From Methylocucumis oryzae (GTDB taxonomy: Bacteria > Pseudomonadota > Gammaproteobacteria > Methylococcales > Methylomonadaceae): a stretch of 37,454 bases of DNA. The notes beneath the pieces are model-generated. The model saw nothing but the letters and a program-made list of their open reading frames with translations, had not been told where the DNA came from and searched no databases. The position numbers were made by a program, and so were the translations under genes. This document shows positions 21,540 through 30,684 of the stretch, piece by piece. Within the stretch, counting starts at the first letter, position 1; each line of letters begins with the position of its first letter. The DNA lies in assembly GCF_000963695.1 (NCBI RefSeq), contig NZ_LAJX01000049.1, positions 1 through 37,454 of the forward strand, in the 5' to 3' direction.

Positions 21540-22314
21540 TTAGTGAGCCGGTACACACTGTCCTTGTTCATAACGCGTAGCAATGACGCTAACATTGCCT
21601 CTTGATTGACTTAATGCTGCCAACTCAAGCGCAATATCTTTGTCCGCTTGAACGAGCAAAAATTTTTGATTTTTAACTTTGTATTGCGGTGTTATTTGCG
21701 CCGAAATACCTAACGCCTGCAATTGTTTTTGCTGGGTTAAGGCTCTTGTTTCAGTGCTAAACACTCCCAATGACAACTCTTTACCGCCTTGCGCAGTTCG
21801 ATATGTATAAAAATCCGTCATACGATGAGCTTTCAACACCTGCATCGCTTGAGCTAATAACGCATCATTGCTAAACGCAGCGGCTACTGAAAAGCGAAAA
21901 GCAACACGCTCAGGTTTATCAAAACGTTTTAACTAAATAGCGGGTACTCATACGTTCAGACCAAACCTGCGAAACAGTAGCTGTTTCAAACGGACCTAGT
22001 TGATAACAATAAACAGTTGATGGTTTTTGAGGAGGGTGTTCAGCGCGTTCATGCGCTGTTTCCGAGTTTGTCTCAGACAAGGACAGCAATGGCGAAGGAG
22101 CATTCGATATTGACGTGTCTGGTTTTAAGCAAATAGTGTTGGCGTCAGGCTTTTTTGGCGTCTTAATACTGTCAGGCAATTCACTTAACAACACAATGGC
22201 TTCCAACGGTTCTGTTGGTGGTGGATGTTGTTCAGACTCTGCAACTAAGCGCCGGTATTCATAAAAAAACACCAGAACATTAGCAAAAAGTAAAAATAGA
22301 CAGAGGCTTTTCAT
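21540..22314 (-). CDS. SPOR-domain membrane protein, one frameshift
   Basis: Probable peptidoglycan-binding cell envelope protein. The N-terminus MKSLCLFLLFANVLVFFYEY is a membrane anchor. A Pro/Ser-rich linker follows (about residues 27-100), then CYQLGPFETATVSQVWSERM and, in the last third, a repeat-like SPOR pattern (LSLGVFSTETRALTQQKQLQALG). The frame breaks after YLVKTF; removing one base of the A-run at 21921-21924 joins it through DKPERVAFRFSVAAAFSND to give 257 residues. It overlaps coaX by 4 bases (ATGA). The order birA-coaX-SPOR protein recurs in gammaproteobacteria. Confidence 0.85.
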
Positions 22315-23042
22315 AATACAATGCTAACGTCAATAGCAAGCCCCTTCAAAACCAGCTCTGAATCCATAATAAATGGCATTGCCAATTCATTGGCAATTAA
22401 TTCTGCATCCCCACCTGTTAACAAACATTGCATAGGTGAGGTATGCCTAGCCAATACCTGTTTAATCATGCCGACAGCGGCCGCTAGCGTACCCGCATAT
22501 ATCGCCGCTTCGGTGTATTGCGCAGGAGCTATAGGATGTTGCACATGGCTATAAGGCAGTTGCTCGGTACCTGACATTAATGCCTGTTTCATTAAGCGCA
22601 ACCCAGGCCCAATATAACCACCTAAATGACAACCCTCATCGGTTAACAAATCAACCGTAATAGCGGTGCCACAATCAACAATACAGACATTGCCAGGATA
22701 ATAATATCTAGCCGCTACTAAGGCTAACCATCGATCAACGCCTAAGCGCTGTGGTTCAGCATAACCATTGCGTACACGATGTGCGAACGCTTGACTTTGA
22801 CTGATAAAAATCTGACACGTCGGCCATAAATCTGTCGCTACCGACCGTATTAGTTCTAACAACACTGAAGACGTCACACTCGCTATCGCCAAACACACCG
22901 GTTTATCTAAAGATTGCCAACACGCCGTTAAATACTCTCGTGTCAGCATGTTATTAGCTACCGATTGACCAACTTGGAGTTGGTTATTGTGCTCTACAGC
23001 CCACTTAAGTCGGCTATTACCTAAATCGACTAATACCTTCAT
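22311..23042 (-). CDS. coaX: Type III pantothenate kinase
   Basis: Phosphorylates pantothenate, the first step of coenzyme A synthesis. The 243 residues show the ASKHA-fold motifs: MKVLVDLGNSRLKWAV (phosphate 1), RLGVDRWLALVAA, IVDCGTAITVDLL (phosphate 2), GGYIGPGLRLM and LLTGGDAE. Length fits the family. It follows birA by 63 bases and is coupled to the SPOR gene by ATGA overlap. Confidence 0.94.
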   Translation of the reverse strand: MKVLVDLGNSRLKWAVEHNNQLQVGQSVANNMLTREYLTACWQSLDKPVCLAIASVTSSVLLELIRSVATDLWPTCQIFISQSQAFAHRVRNGYAEPQRLGVDRWLALVAARYYYPGNVCIVDCGTAITVDLLTDEGCHLGGYIGPGLRLMKQALMSGTEQLPYSHVQHPIAPAQYTEAAIYAGTLAAAVGMIKQVLARHTSPMQCLLTGGDAELIANELAMPFIMDSELVLKGLAIDVSIVL

Positions 23043-23105
23043 CGTCTAATAGTTCGTTGTGGCGTTTCGACAGCGCTAAGTCCTTATTTAGTCTCTGGCG
23101 GCTTA

Positions 23106-24101
23106 TTAACCATCCCGACCACTAAAACTTACTTCTCCAGAGGCATAGGCTTGAATGCGTCCATCATGATGCTCAAACAGTAGCAAACCATTATCATCAA
23201 TGCCGCGAATAATACCGGTATAGGCTTGCTCAGCAATCATTAACTGAGCGTGGCGATTGTGCATCACATCATAACGACGCCATTCGTCTATATAGTGACG
23301 AATACCGCATCCCTCAAACTCAGCTAAAACACTTAATAAATGCGAAATCAAACCAGCAGCTAACCTATTGCGTCCAACAAATTGGCCACCCGTAATTTTA
23401 CTTAAATCCGTCCACGGCTGCTCAATAGTTTGTGCATATGATTCAGACAAAAAACAATTTAACCCCAAACCAACAACTGACACACAAGGCCCATCAGATT
23501 CTCCGGCCATTTCTATTAAAATACCGCCTAATTTTTTACCCTGGCAATAAATATCATTAGGCCACTTTAAACCCACGCCGGTAATATTTAACGCTGACAA
23601 GGCTCGGATAACAGCCACACCAATAGCTAGGCTTAAACCCGCAGCCCCTGCATAACCAAGCTGAAAATGCCATAACAACGACAAATAAATATTGCTACCA
23701 AAAGGCGACACCCATTGCCGTCCTCGCCGTCCTCGGCCTGCGGTTTGATATTCTGCCATACAAACCGTACCTGACGGAGCTTTCGCCGAAGCGGCAGCAA
23801 GCAAGTAGCGATTGGTCGAATCGAGCTGCGAATGCAGTTCTAATGCCGCCAAATGCGCTCGCGCAAACAAACTCATATTACTCAGAATAGCTGGCTCAGA
23901 TAGCAGCTCAAGCCCTCGTTCTAAGCGATAGCCTTTGCCAGTCACGGCAGAAAAATTCAAGCCTAGCGCGATTAGCGCTTGTACATGTTTCCAAACAGCA
24001 GCACGACTTATGGTTAACCGCTTAGCTAAATCAGTGCCAGAATGGAATTGACCATCGGCTAATAACATTAAAATTTGCTGTTGTTTTTCAGCGAGCAACA
24101 A
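23106..24101 (-). CDS. birA: Bifunctional biotin ligase / biotin operon repressor
   Basis: Attaches biotin to acetyl-CoA carboxylase carrier protein and can repress biotin genes. An N-terminal winged helix (SGTDLAKRLTISRAAVWKHVQAL, residues 20-42) is followed by the ligase core with TAGRGRRGRQWVSPFGSN, KWPNDIYCQGKKLGGILIE and a C-terminal SH3-like domain ending ASGEVSFSGRDG. The 331-residue form uses a TTG at 24101 that overlaps the restored end of the Crp-type gene by 14 bases. An internal ATG twelve codons on would cut into the helix-turn-helix region, so the TTG is preferred. Confidence 0.93.
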   Translation of the reverse strand: MLLAEKQQQILMLLADGQFHSGTDLAKRLTISRAAVWKHVQALIALGLNFSAVTGKGYRLERGLELLSEPAILSNMSLFARAHLAALELHSQLDSTNRYLLAAASAKAPSGTVCMAEYQTAGRGRRGRQWVSPFGSNIYLSLLWHFQLGYAGAAGLSLAIGVAVIRALSALNITGVGLKWPNDIYCQGKKLGGILIEMAGESDGPCVSVVGLGLNCFLSESYAQTIEQPWTDLSKITGGQFVGRNRLAAGLISHLLSVLAEFEGCGIRHYIDEWRRYDVMHNRHAQLMIAEQAYTGIIRGIDDNGLLLFEHHDGRIQAYASGEVSFSGRDG

Positions 24102-24784
24102 GGCAAAAATCCTTTACCAACGATCCGGCAAGCGTCTTTTTTAATTCGATTCTATGATTCTCCACAGCAATATAACCGCCACGTTTTTAAATCATTTAAA
24201 ATTCTAGTAACCATCTCCCTGGACGCACCGACCATGGTCGATAGCTCTTGATGAGTTAATGGATCGGTGGTTTCTTTACCATCTGGCTGCAACTTAACCA
24301 TATTAGTCAATACCTTAGCAATACGGCCATACACATCTAACAACGCCAAACTGCTGACTTGCTCGGTGGTATTACGCATACGCTTTATCACCGTTTTTAA
24401 CAATTCAATAGCAATATTAGGATTACGTTGCAAACAATCAAACAAATACTGCCTAGGGAATAAGCCGATTTTGCAGTCTTCTACGGTCATCACCGTTGCA
24501 GAGCGTGGCTGCTCATCAAATAGCGACAATTCGCCAAACGCATCACCTTCTTGTAAAAAATCTAACAAGACTTCACGCCCATCCTCATTGCTCATGAACA
24601 CCTTAAGACGACCCGATAACACGATATATAACAAATTATTAGATACATCGCTTTGATTAACCAGGGTCGAGCCTTTCGGAAAATTTTGCGTATGCATACC
24701 CGCTTCCAATACAGCGCGGTCTTCAGGTGAAAGCGATTCAAATAACGGTACTTTTTCAAGCATAAGAATAATCCTACTAAGCAC
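24088..24784 (-). CDS. Crp/Fnr family transcription regulator, C-terminus frameshifted
   Basis: Cyclic-nucleotide-type sensor domain (residues ~10-120, with GDAFGELSLFDEQPRSATV, close to the Crp phosphate-binding cassette) joined to a winged helix with HQELSTMVGASREMVTRIL. There is no Fnr-type N-terminal cysteine cluster. As written it ends LKTWRLYCCGES at 210 residues. Removing one base of the T-run at 24184-24188 restores LKRGGYIAVENHRIELKKTLAGS, the normal wing of the family, and gives about 231 residues ending at 24088. The target genes are unknown. It lies just upstream of birA and is divergent from the secreted protein at 24919. Confidence 0.9.
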
Positions 24785-24918
24785 TAATAAAAGTAAATGG
24801 GTAAATAACTCACATTAAGTCAGAAAATATAGCACAGCTTTGTTTGACTTGTTGTTGTTTTAATAATGTCCAACACAAACACTACTCACAAAAATTAAAA
24901 TAACTCCAGGTAAGCACA

Positions 24919-25652
24919 ATGAAAAACAAAGCAAAATTATCTACGACAAAACTTCTCGTTGCGGCAGGACTTAGCTTAGCCACACTTAGCACATCGGTCA
25001 TAGCCGACGAACTGCCACACGTAGCTTGGCAGATGATTTAATCCAACACATCACGCCGGAAAACAATGAATATGCGAGCAATCCTAGCTACATTCATTGG
25101 GCAGGTGTTAATGGCGCAACGACTTATGATAATCGTACCCAATGCAGCACCTTTTTAACCAATTTATTAAAACAAGCGTATAACCTAACCAGTGACGACT
25201 TTAAAACCTGGCTAAACAGTACCAGCCCTAGCGCAGCTCAATACCATGACGCGATTGTCGCGCAAAATGGTTTTAGCTACACCCAAAACGTACAAAACAT
25301 TAGCGTTGGCGACGTGATTGCCATTAAATATCCTAGTGGTTCAAGCAGCACCGGACATGTCATGCTAGTGCGTCACGAACCCGAAGCCATTGCCGCGATG
25401 GAGCCTATTATTCCAGGCACTGTGCAATATACCGTGGAAGTCTATGACTCCTCTCAAAGTGGACATGGCGCACTCGACACGCGCAAGCAAACCGACGGCT
25501 CTTGGGACACAGGCGTAGGAGCTGGCAGCTTCCGCCTCTATGTCAACGAAACTAATCATGAAATTATTGGCTATACTTGGAGTACTTATAGCAATTCAAC
25601 CTATTACACACAAGGCGAACGCCATCTCGTTATCGGCACGTTAACACAGTAA
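24919..25652 (+). CDS. Secreted NlpC/P60-like or CHAP-like protein, one frameshift
   Basis: ATG 24919 opens a clear signal peptide, MKNKAKLSTTKLLVAAGLSL and on to SVIA/DE, but the frame stops after 38 codons. The rest of the protein runs in the next frame from about 25026 to 25652. Adding one base near 25026 (TT to TTT) joins them as ELPHVALADDLIQHITPEN and gives about 244 residues. The mature part has a likely catalytic Cys in DNRTQCSTFLTNLL and His in STGHVMLVRHE, with VGDVIAIKYP before it. That order matches papain-like NlpC/P60 or CHAP hydrolases; wall hydrolysis is inferred. No partner gene is evident. Confidence 0.75.
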
Positions 25653-25710
25653 CCCAACCGGTAAAGTAAAGATTTTTTAGCGTTATCATCAAGCCCCTCT
25701 CCCTGAAATC

Positions 25711-25725
25711 GGAAGCAACGCTTCC
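25711..25725 (-). terminator. Short hairpin after nuoM
   Basis: GGAAGC-AAC-GCTTCC forms a 6-bp stem directly after the nuoM stop codon, between it and the convergent secreted-protein gene. There is no T-run, so it is a weak terminator at best. Confidence 0.35.
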
Positions 25726-25726
25726 C

Positions 25727-27271
25727 TCACGGCATGGACGCCGTATTTTTTAACGTGACCCCCACGACTTCACTATTTTCCATGTTAGGTTGCTCTAAAA
25801 TACGCGCCAACCAATCTTCAGCCGTTTTCTCATTAAAACTTAATAAAACATTCGGCGCTAAGCCGAACGCTAACACAAATAATATAGGCACGCTAAGCAA
25901 GCCTAATTCAGCAGTTGATAAATCCTCAACTTTAGCCACATCTTGCCTTAGTACAGGTCCTAAAAAAGCGCGCCGACTATATAACAAGACCGCAGCAGCG
26001 CCAAGTATTGCGCCCGCAATAGTCGTCACACCTAAACTAGGATGCGCTAATAACGTACCAATGATTAATAACAGCTCCGCTGGAAAACCACTGGTCAAGG
26101 GCATACCCATACTGGCAAACGCCAAAATAAAATAACAAACCGTTAAGCGCGGCATGGTTTTAGCCAAACCACCTAAATGCACTAATTCCGTACTACCTAA
26201 GCGCTGTTGAATAAAACCGGCTAACAGCATTAGTGCACCCGCAATCATGCTGAAATTAATCAACTGCAACACTGCGCCTTGTAACCCTTGTATATTGAAT
26301 GCCGATAAACCGATTAACACCATACCAACATGGCTAATGCCGGTATAAGCCATTAACCGGCGTAAATTGGCTTGCTGTAACGCAATTAAAATACCGTAAA
26401 TCAACGCAACCGCTCCAGCCACACCCAACACCCAACTATATTCAACTGCCGCCGACGGCACTAACGGCAGAGCAAGTCGCAAAATGCCATACAGCCCTAG
26501 CTTTAACCCAACTAACAGTGCTGTTAGTTGGGTAGGCCCTTCTAAAGCTACTTGCGGCAACCAGGTATGAAAAGGCACTAGCGGCGCTTTTACCGCAAAG
26601 CCTAATAAAAATAAAAAGAATACAGAAACCTGTAGCGACTCAGGCACAAATGTCTCTAACAACACCGGCAAATCAAATGACAAATCGTGTAATTTAACAC
26701 TATGCATTTGCTCAGCATGATTAATCGCTAACAATAATATCGCCGCTAACAAAAACAAACCACCAAACAGCATAAGAAGCACGTATTTCACTGCTGCTGC
26801 ACGGCGTTTTGAACCTATGCCCCAAAGACCGATTAAAAATAGAATAGGCACTAGCGTTAATTCCCAAAATAAAAAGAACAACACCATATCTAACGCGCAA
26901 AAAATACCCATGCTCATGCTTTCCAACACCAACAACAAAGCAAAATGCAAGCGCGTTAAAGGCAGAATCGAACGTTGACACGCCAAAATTGCTAGCAACG
27001 TTAATAATGCCGTCATGGGTAAAAACAGAATTGACAAACCATCAATTCCGACAGAATACGCAATATTAAGCGTTGGAATCCAAGCATAGTGCTCTTGCAA
27101 CTGAAAACCAGCATCTGCCCGATTAAACAACACCAACGCCATAAAGCTCAACAGCAATTCTAACGCCGCTATCCAGGTAGCCAACCTCTGCACATATCGA
27201 TTATCAGGAAACCCCACGACAAACAATGCACCTAATAACGGAACCACAATAATCAAACTGAGTACAGGCAT
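25727..27271 (-). CDS. nuoM: NuoM-like proton-pumping antiporter subunit (copy 2)
   Basis: Complex I antiporter-type membrane subunit of 514 residues with about 14 helices. Canonical proton-path residues are present: Glu in FLFWELTLVPILFLIGLWG, Lys in GFAVKAPLVPFHTWLP, Lys in LVGLKLGLYGILRLALP, and Glu in TSGFPAELLLIIG. The N-terminal signature YSVGIDGLSILFLPMTALL is typical of NuoM. It is the last gene of a three-gene set (NuoL-like, NuoM-like 1, this one). No nuoN or peripheral-arm gene follows; the next gene is convergent. It may serve a variant complex I or an independent ion transporter. Confidence 0.9.
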   Translation of the reverse strand: MPVLSLIIVVPLLGALFVVGFPDNRYVQRLATWIAALELLLSFMALVLFNRADAGFQLQEHYAWIPTLNIAYSVGIDGLSILFLPMTALLTLLAILACQRSILPLTRLHFALLLVLESMSMGIFCALDMVLFFLFWELTLVPILFLIGLWGIGSKRRAAAVKYVLLMLFGGLFLLAAILLLAINHAEQMHSVKLHDLSFDLPVLLETFVPESLQVSVFFLFLLGFAVKAPLVPFHTWLPQVALEGPTQLTALLVGLKLGLYGILRLALPLVPSAAVEYSWVLGVAGAVALIYGILIALQQANLRRLMAYTGISHVGMVLIGLSAFNIQGLQGAVLQLINFSMIAGALMLLAGFIQQRLGSTELVHLGGLAKTMPRLTVCYFILAFASMGMPLTSGFPAELLLIIGTLLAHPSLGVTTIAGAILGAAAVLLYSRRAFLGPVLRQDVAKVEDLSTAELGLLSVPILFVLAFGLAPNVLLSFNEKTAEDWLARILEQPNMENSEVVGVTLKNTASMP

Positions 27272-27316
27272 GATGAAATAATAGATAAACCTAAACGAGG
27301 AGGAATTGTTTTACTG

Positions 27317-28873
27317 TTATTCTGGCAACACAGCGTCAGGCTCAACATCATTAGACTGATGCATAGGAAAATCCCGCTCAATAGCTGTCGCATCTTGGTC
27401 GATAAAATTGAGCCAAGGCGTGGTATAAAATCCGGTACCTATCAACAGCAAACAAATAACCAAAGCAATAATCCGCTCCGATTGTACCGGATGATGTGAA
27501 GCACTATCAGGCTGTTGAAAGCGCTTAGGCGAAGCAATAAAAAATTTGCTGAAACGCGCGTAACAAAAAGGCAGCAGCCAATACATTACCCAATAAAATG
27601 CCTATCGCGAGAAACCAACCATCTTCATCAATAATACCCTCAACCAATAAATGAGCGGCATCAAAGCCTGGCGTACCTGGCATAACAATAGTACTCAACG
27701 CAGAAATTAAAAATAACAACGCAATCGTGGCATTGCTATCAAATAAACCGCCTAAACGTGGAATAAACGCCGTTCGAGTACGCTCATAAATCAAGCCAAC
27801 GCTAAACAACATCCCTGCGGTAGCCAAGCCATACGCGACCGACAATAATAAACTACCTTCCAAACCAAACTCGTTAAAACAAAACACACCAATCACTAAC
27901 ATGCCAGTATGACTTAACACCGCAAATGCTAATAAACGCCGCACATTAATTTTGCATTAACGCTAACAAAGCGCCGTAGAACACGCTAATCACGCCTAAT
28001 GCAATAACAAAATCGCCCCAATCTTCCGCCGTACCAGGCAACATAGGCAATACAAAACGAATTACGGCATAAAGTCCTAACTTCAACCCGGCTAAAAAAA
28101 TAGCCGCACTCGCCACCGTGCCATGCTCGGCTAACAACGGCAGCCAACCATGAAACGGAAACAACGGCATACGAATCGAAAAACCAAACAGCAATAAAAT
28201 GAAAATTAAACGTTTCATCATGTAAATACGCGTTATTTTGTTTCAAAGTCAACCAATCGAACGTCAAATCATGGTCCGAACCGACTAAACCAAACGCCAA
28301 AAACAAAAAGCCCGCTAACGTCATCAGTAAACCGCTGCCCCAATACTGCAACAATAGCGTCACCACCCAACGCCGATTCTGCCCGGTACCGGCATGAACG
28401 GTTAGCAACACCACCGGCACTAACTCCAACACAGTCCAAAACCAAAACTGCATAATATTCAATGCGGTAAATGCGCCAATTAACACCGTTTCATAACCTA
28501 GCAAACAGGCAATAAAAAAATTTATCCCCCACATGCCGAGTAATTAACGTATACACCAAACGCTAAAAATGTGAGCACGGCAGTAAGCGGTATAAACAAA
28601 ATACTGGCACCATCAACTCCGACGCAATAACTCATACCCGCAAATTGTAAAACGTTCGACCAAATGTAGCCCCGGCTTACCGGCATCGAACACCAACAAT
28701 AAATAACCGCTTAACAGTACTGTCAAAAAGCTACCGATAAACCCAATCCGTAATGCCTTAGCGGCCGTCGAAGCAAATACGATAAACATCATCGTCAGTA
28801 ACGGCGTCAGCATTAAGCTAGACAATAAAGGGAAAGCTGTCGCGTCAGCCCAGGAATAAACCGCCATGTTCAT
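27317..28873 (-). CDS. NuoM-like subunit (copy 1), frame broken five times
   Basis: Second NuoM-type antiporter subunit. The reading frame is interrupted five times: one extra base each at 28642-28644, 28213-28215, 27950-27953 and 27539-27544, and one missing base in the C-run at 28526-28530. With these undone it reads as 517 residues without stops, including GMSYCVGVDGASILFIPLTA, FGFSIRMPLFPFHGWLP, LAGLKLGLYAVIRFVLP and MQINVRRLLAFAVLSHTG. Several residues that carry protons in NuoM are altered: the TM5 Glu lies two places later (WTVLELVP), the TM7 Lys is Arg (FSIRMP), and the TM12-type GFxxE is GFDAAH. Start ATG 28873 lies 3 bases after the NuoL-like stop. Five indels raise real decay as an option, but the clean restored protein argues for errors. 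Confidence 0.8.
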
Positions 28874-28876
28874 GAA

Positions 28877-30433
28877 TTAAAATGCCACTAAAAAAGTAAT
28901 ACAAACAAATAAAACCAAATAACGCGGACGCAATATCACTTGCTCGAACTTATTGGCTAAATGTCCTAACTGCTTACCGGCATGTATGGCATCCTTACCG
29001 ACACCACGTAACACAAAACGGTCTTCTACCCAATGCACAAATTTAGCCGCCCAGACAGTTAAGACGCCGGCAAAACCGCTGCCATGAGCAAAATCATCGA
29101 GCTCATCATTTAATCTTGCGCCAAGCCTTTCCTCTTCCAGTTGCGCTAATGATGATAAACGTCCAATGGCGGGTGCAGGCACACCAATGATGTTATCAAC
29201 CACATGGTCGTCAAAATAGCTTAAATCTTGTGACAAACCACGGATAGGGTTAATCAACGCCCAGGTCATCACCTGGTCCAACCAAAATTGCTGCAATGAA
29301 ACGATATAAAGCCAACCCGGCAAGGTCTTTCTTTCGGATGCACTCAAAACTGGCTTAAACTGCTGTAATAACGAAGGTGCGGTTAATAATTGCCAGCAAC
29401 GCACAACCGCATGTGCGCAAAGATGCCAGCTTGCGATGACCCATAATCCTAAGCTACATTCCACAAACATCAAGCCTAGATGTCCAGCAATAGAGAATGC
29501 CAATAAGCTCTTAATATCGGTTTGCGTTTGTACAACGACAAAACCATAAACCGCTGTAGCAAAACCTACTAAACCAATAACCGCTCTAGCAAATGGCGAT
29601 TGCTCTATCACCGGTGCCATTAGACATAATAAAAATACCCCTGAATGCACCATGACCGCACCATAAAATGCTGCACTCGATGGCGTAGGGCCTTCCATTG
29701 CGCGCGCCAGCCACGGCGAAAACGGCAATTGCGCCGACTTAGCCGCTGCTGCTAAAGCAAAACACAGACTAATGCCCGTCGCCTCGCCTATCGTCAACTC
29801 CTGAGCCGCCTCTTGTAAGGTTTGCCAATTCACACTATCTAACCAGGCATAGCACAAACCAATACCAACAATAAAACCCACATCGCCCACACGGTTGGTC
29901 AAATAAACACGTGTTGCATTTTCAGTCGCCACAGGTCGTTGATAAGAGTACGCAATTAATAAATACGAACACACCCCGGCAACTTCCCAACCAATAAATG
30001 TGTTCAGCACATTTGCCGACAACAGCAAAAACATCATCGCAGCGTCGAACAAACAAAACACGAAAAAAAACCGGTAAAAACCGGTTTCTCTATGTAAATA
30101 ATTAACCGCAAATCTCGCAATCACGGCCAGCAATAGCGAAAACAGCGCAGCTAGCCTAATGCCGAGACCACTGGTTAAAAAATTAAATTTAACAATGAAA
30201 TGCTCGCTACTAAACCAAACACCGGCACTAAAATAACCTTGGTTAGAACCTAAACAGTCACTGATGAGTAACGTCAACGCCATTAAGCAAGACAAACTTA
30301 GCGCGCCACACGCCAGTTCCGCCACCATAATTTCACGACGCTCGCCGATGAAAAGCCCAGCCACATGCCCTATGCCAATAACAACGGCAGCCAATAACGG
30401 CAAAAACGGAATCAATAAAACTAAAGCATCCAT
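28877..30433 (-). CDS. Short NuoL-like antiporter subunit
   Basis: NuoL/DabB-class membrane subunit, 518 residues against about 613 for E. coli NuoL. Present: FIGWEVAGVCSYLLIAY (TM5 Glu), LTNRVGDVGFIVGIGL, AAAAKSAQLPFSPWLARAMEGPTPSSA (TM7 Lys) and QTQTDIKSLLAFSIAGHLG. After HLCAHAVVRCWQLLTAPSLL the protein jumps to a C-terminal part like that of NuoL (FWLDQVMTWALINPIRGLS). A block of internal helices (about TM10-TM14) is therefore missing, with no stop or frameshift visible there. It is the first gene of the three-gene set. The pairing partner could be a variant complex I or a DabA-type protein; no DUF2309 gene is in the window. Confidence 0.88.
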   Translation of the reverse strand: MDALVLLIPFLPLLAAVVIGIGHVAGLFIGERREIMVAELACGALSLSCLMALTLLISDCLGSNQGYFSAGVWFSSEHFIVKFNFLTSGLGIRLAALFSLLLAVIARFAVNYLHRETGFYRFFFVFCLFDAAMMFLLLSANVLNTFIGWEVAGVCSYLLIAYSYQRPVATENATRVYLTNRVGDVGFIVGIGLCYAWLDSVNWQTLQEAAQELTIGEATGISLCFALAAAAKSAQLPFSPWLARAMEGPTPSSAAFYGAVMVHSGVFLLCLMAPVIEQSPFARAVIGLVGFATAVYGFVVVQTQTDIKSLLAFSIAGHLGLMFVECSLGLWVIASWHLCAHAVVRCWQLLTAPSLLQQFKPVLSASERKTLPGWLYIVSLQQFWLDQVMTWALINPIRGLSQDLSYFDDHVVDNIIGVPAPAIGRLSSLAQLEEERLGARLNDELDDFAHGSGFAGVLTVWAAKFVHWVEDRFVLRGVGKDAIHAGKQLGHLANKFEQVILRPRYLVLFVCITFLVAF

Positions 30434-30551
30434 AAATAGTCGAGGTTAATAATTGTGCTGGGTTTAATTGTAATCGATTCCAATCAACGATAACTACTGA
30501 TGATTGCATATACACCCAACAACACACCGTGTCTAAGCAACTAAATCTCTA

Positions 30552-30684
30552 GCTACACACTTATGACGGGACAGGGTGTTTAGAGCGTGGGTGTCGGCAG
30601 CAGGGATGCTACCGCCAAGCCTACAGGGACTTATTTATGGCGTCCCGCGTTCTGAATGACCTGTCCCCTCTTAAGTTGGTAACC
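30552..30684 (+). repeat. Quasi-palindromic MITE-like element, copy 1
   Basis: A ~133-base element between the NuoL-like gene and the proA stop. Its 100-base core (30568-30667) starts GGGACAGGG and ends CCTGTCCC. The outer ends are GCTACACACTT on the left and TTGGTAACC on the right. It matches the copy at 35603-35737: the core matches in inverted orientation at roughly four of five positions, while the outer ends match in direct orientation. No open frame is inside. Confidence 0.85.

Noticed and set aside
25026-25652. TTG start for the NlpC-like protein at 25026
   Set aside because: It omits the clear signal peptide that begins at 24919 in the neighbouring frame; a single missing base explains the split.
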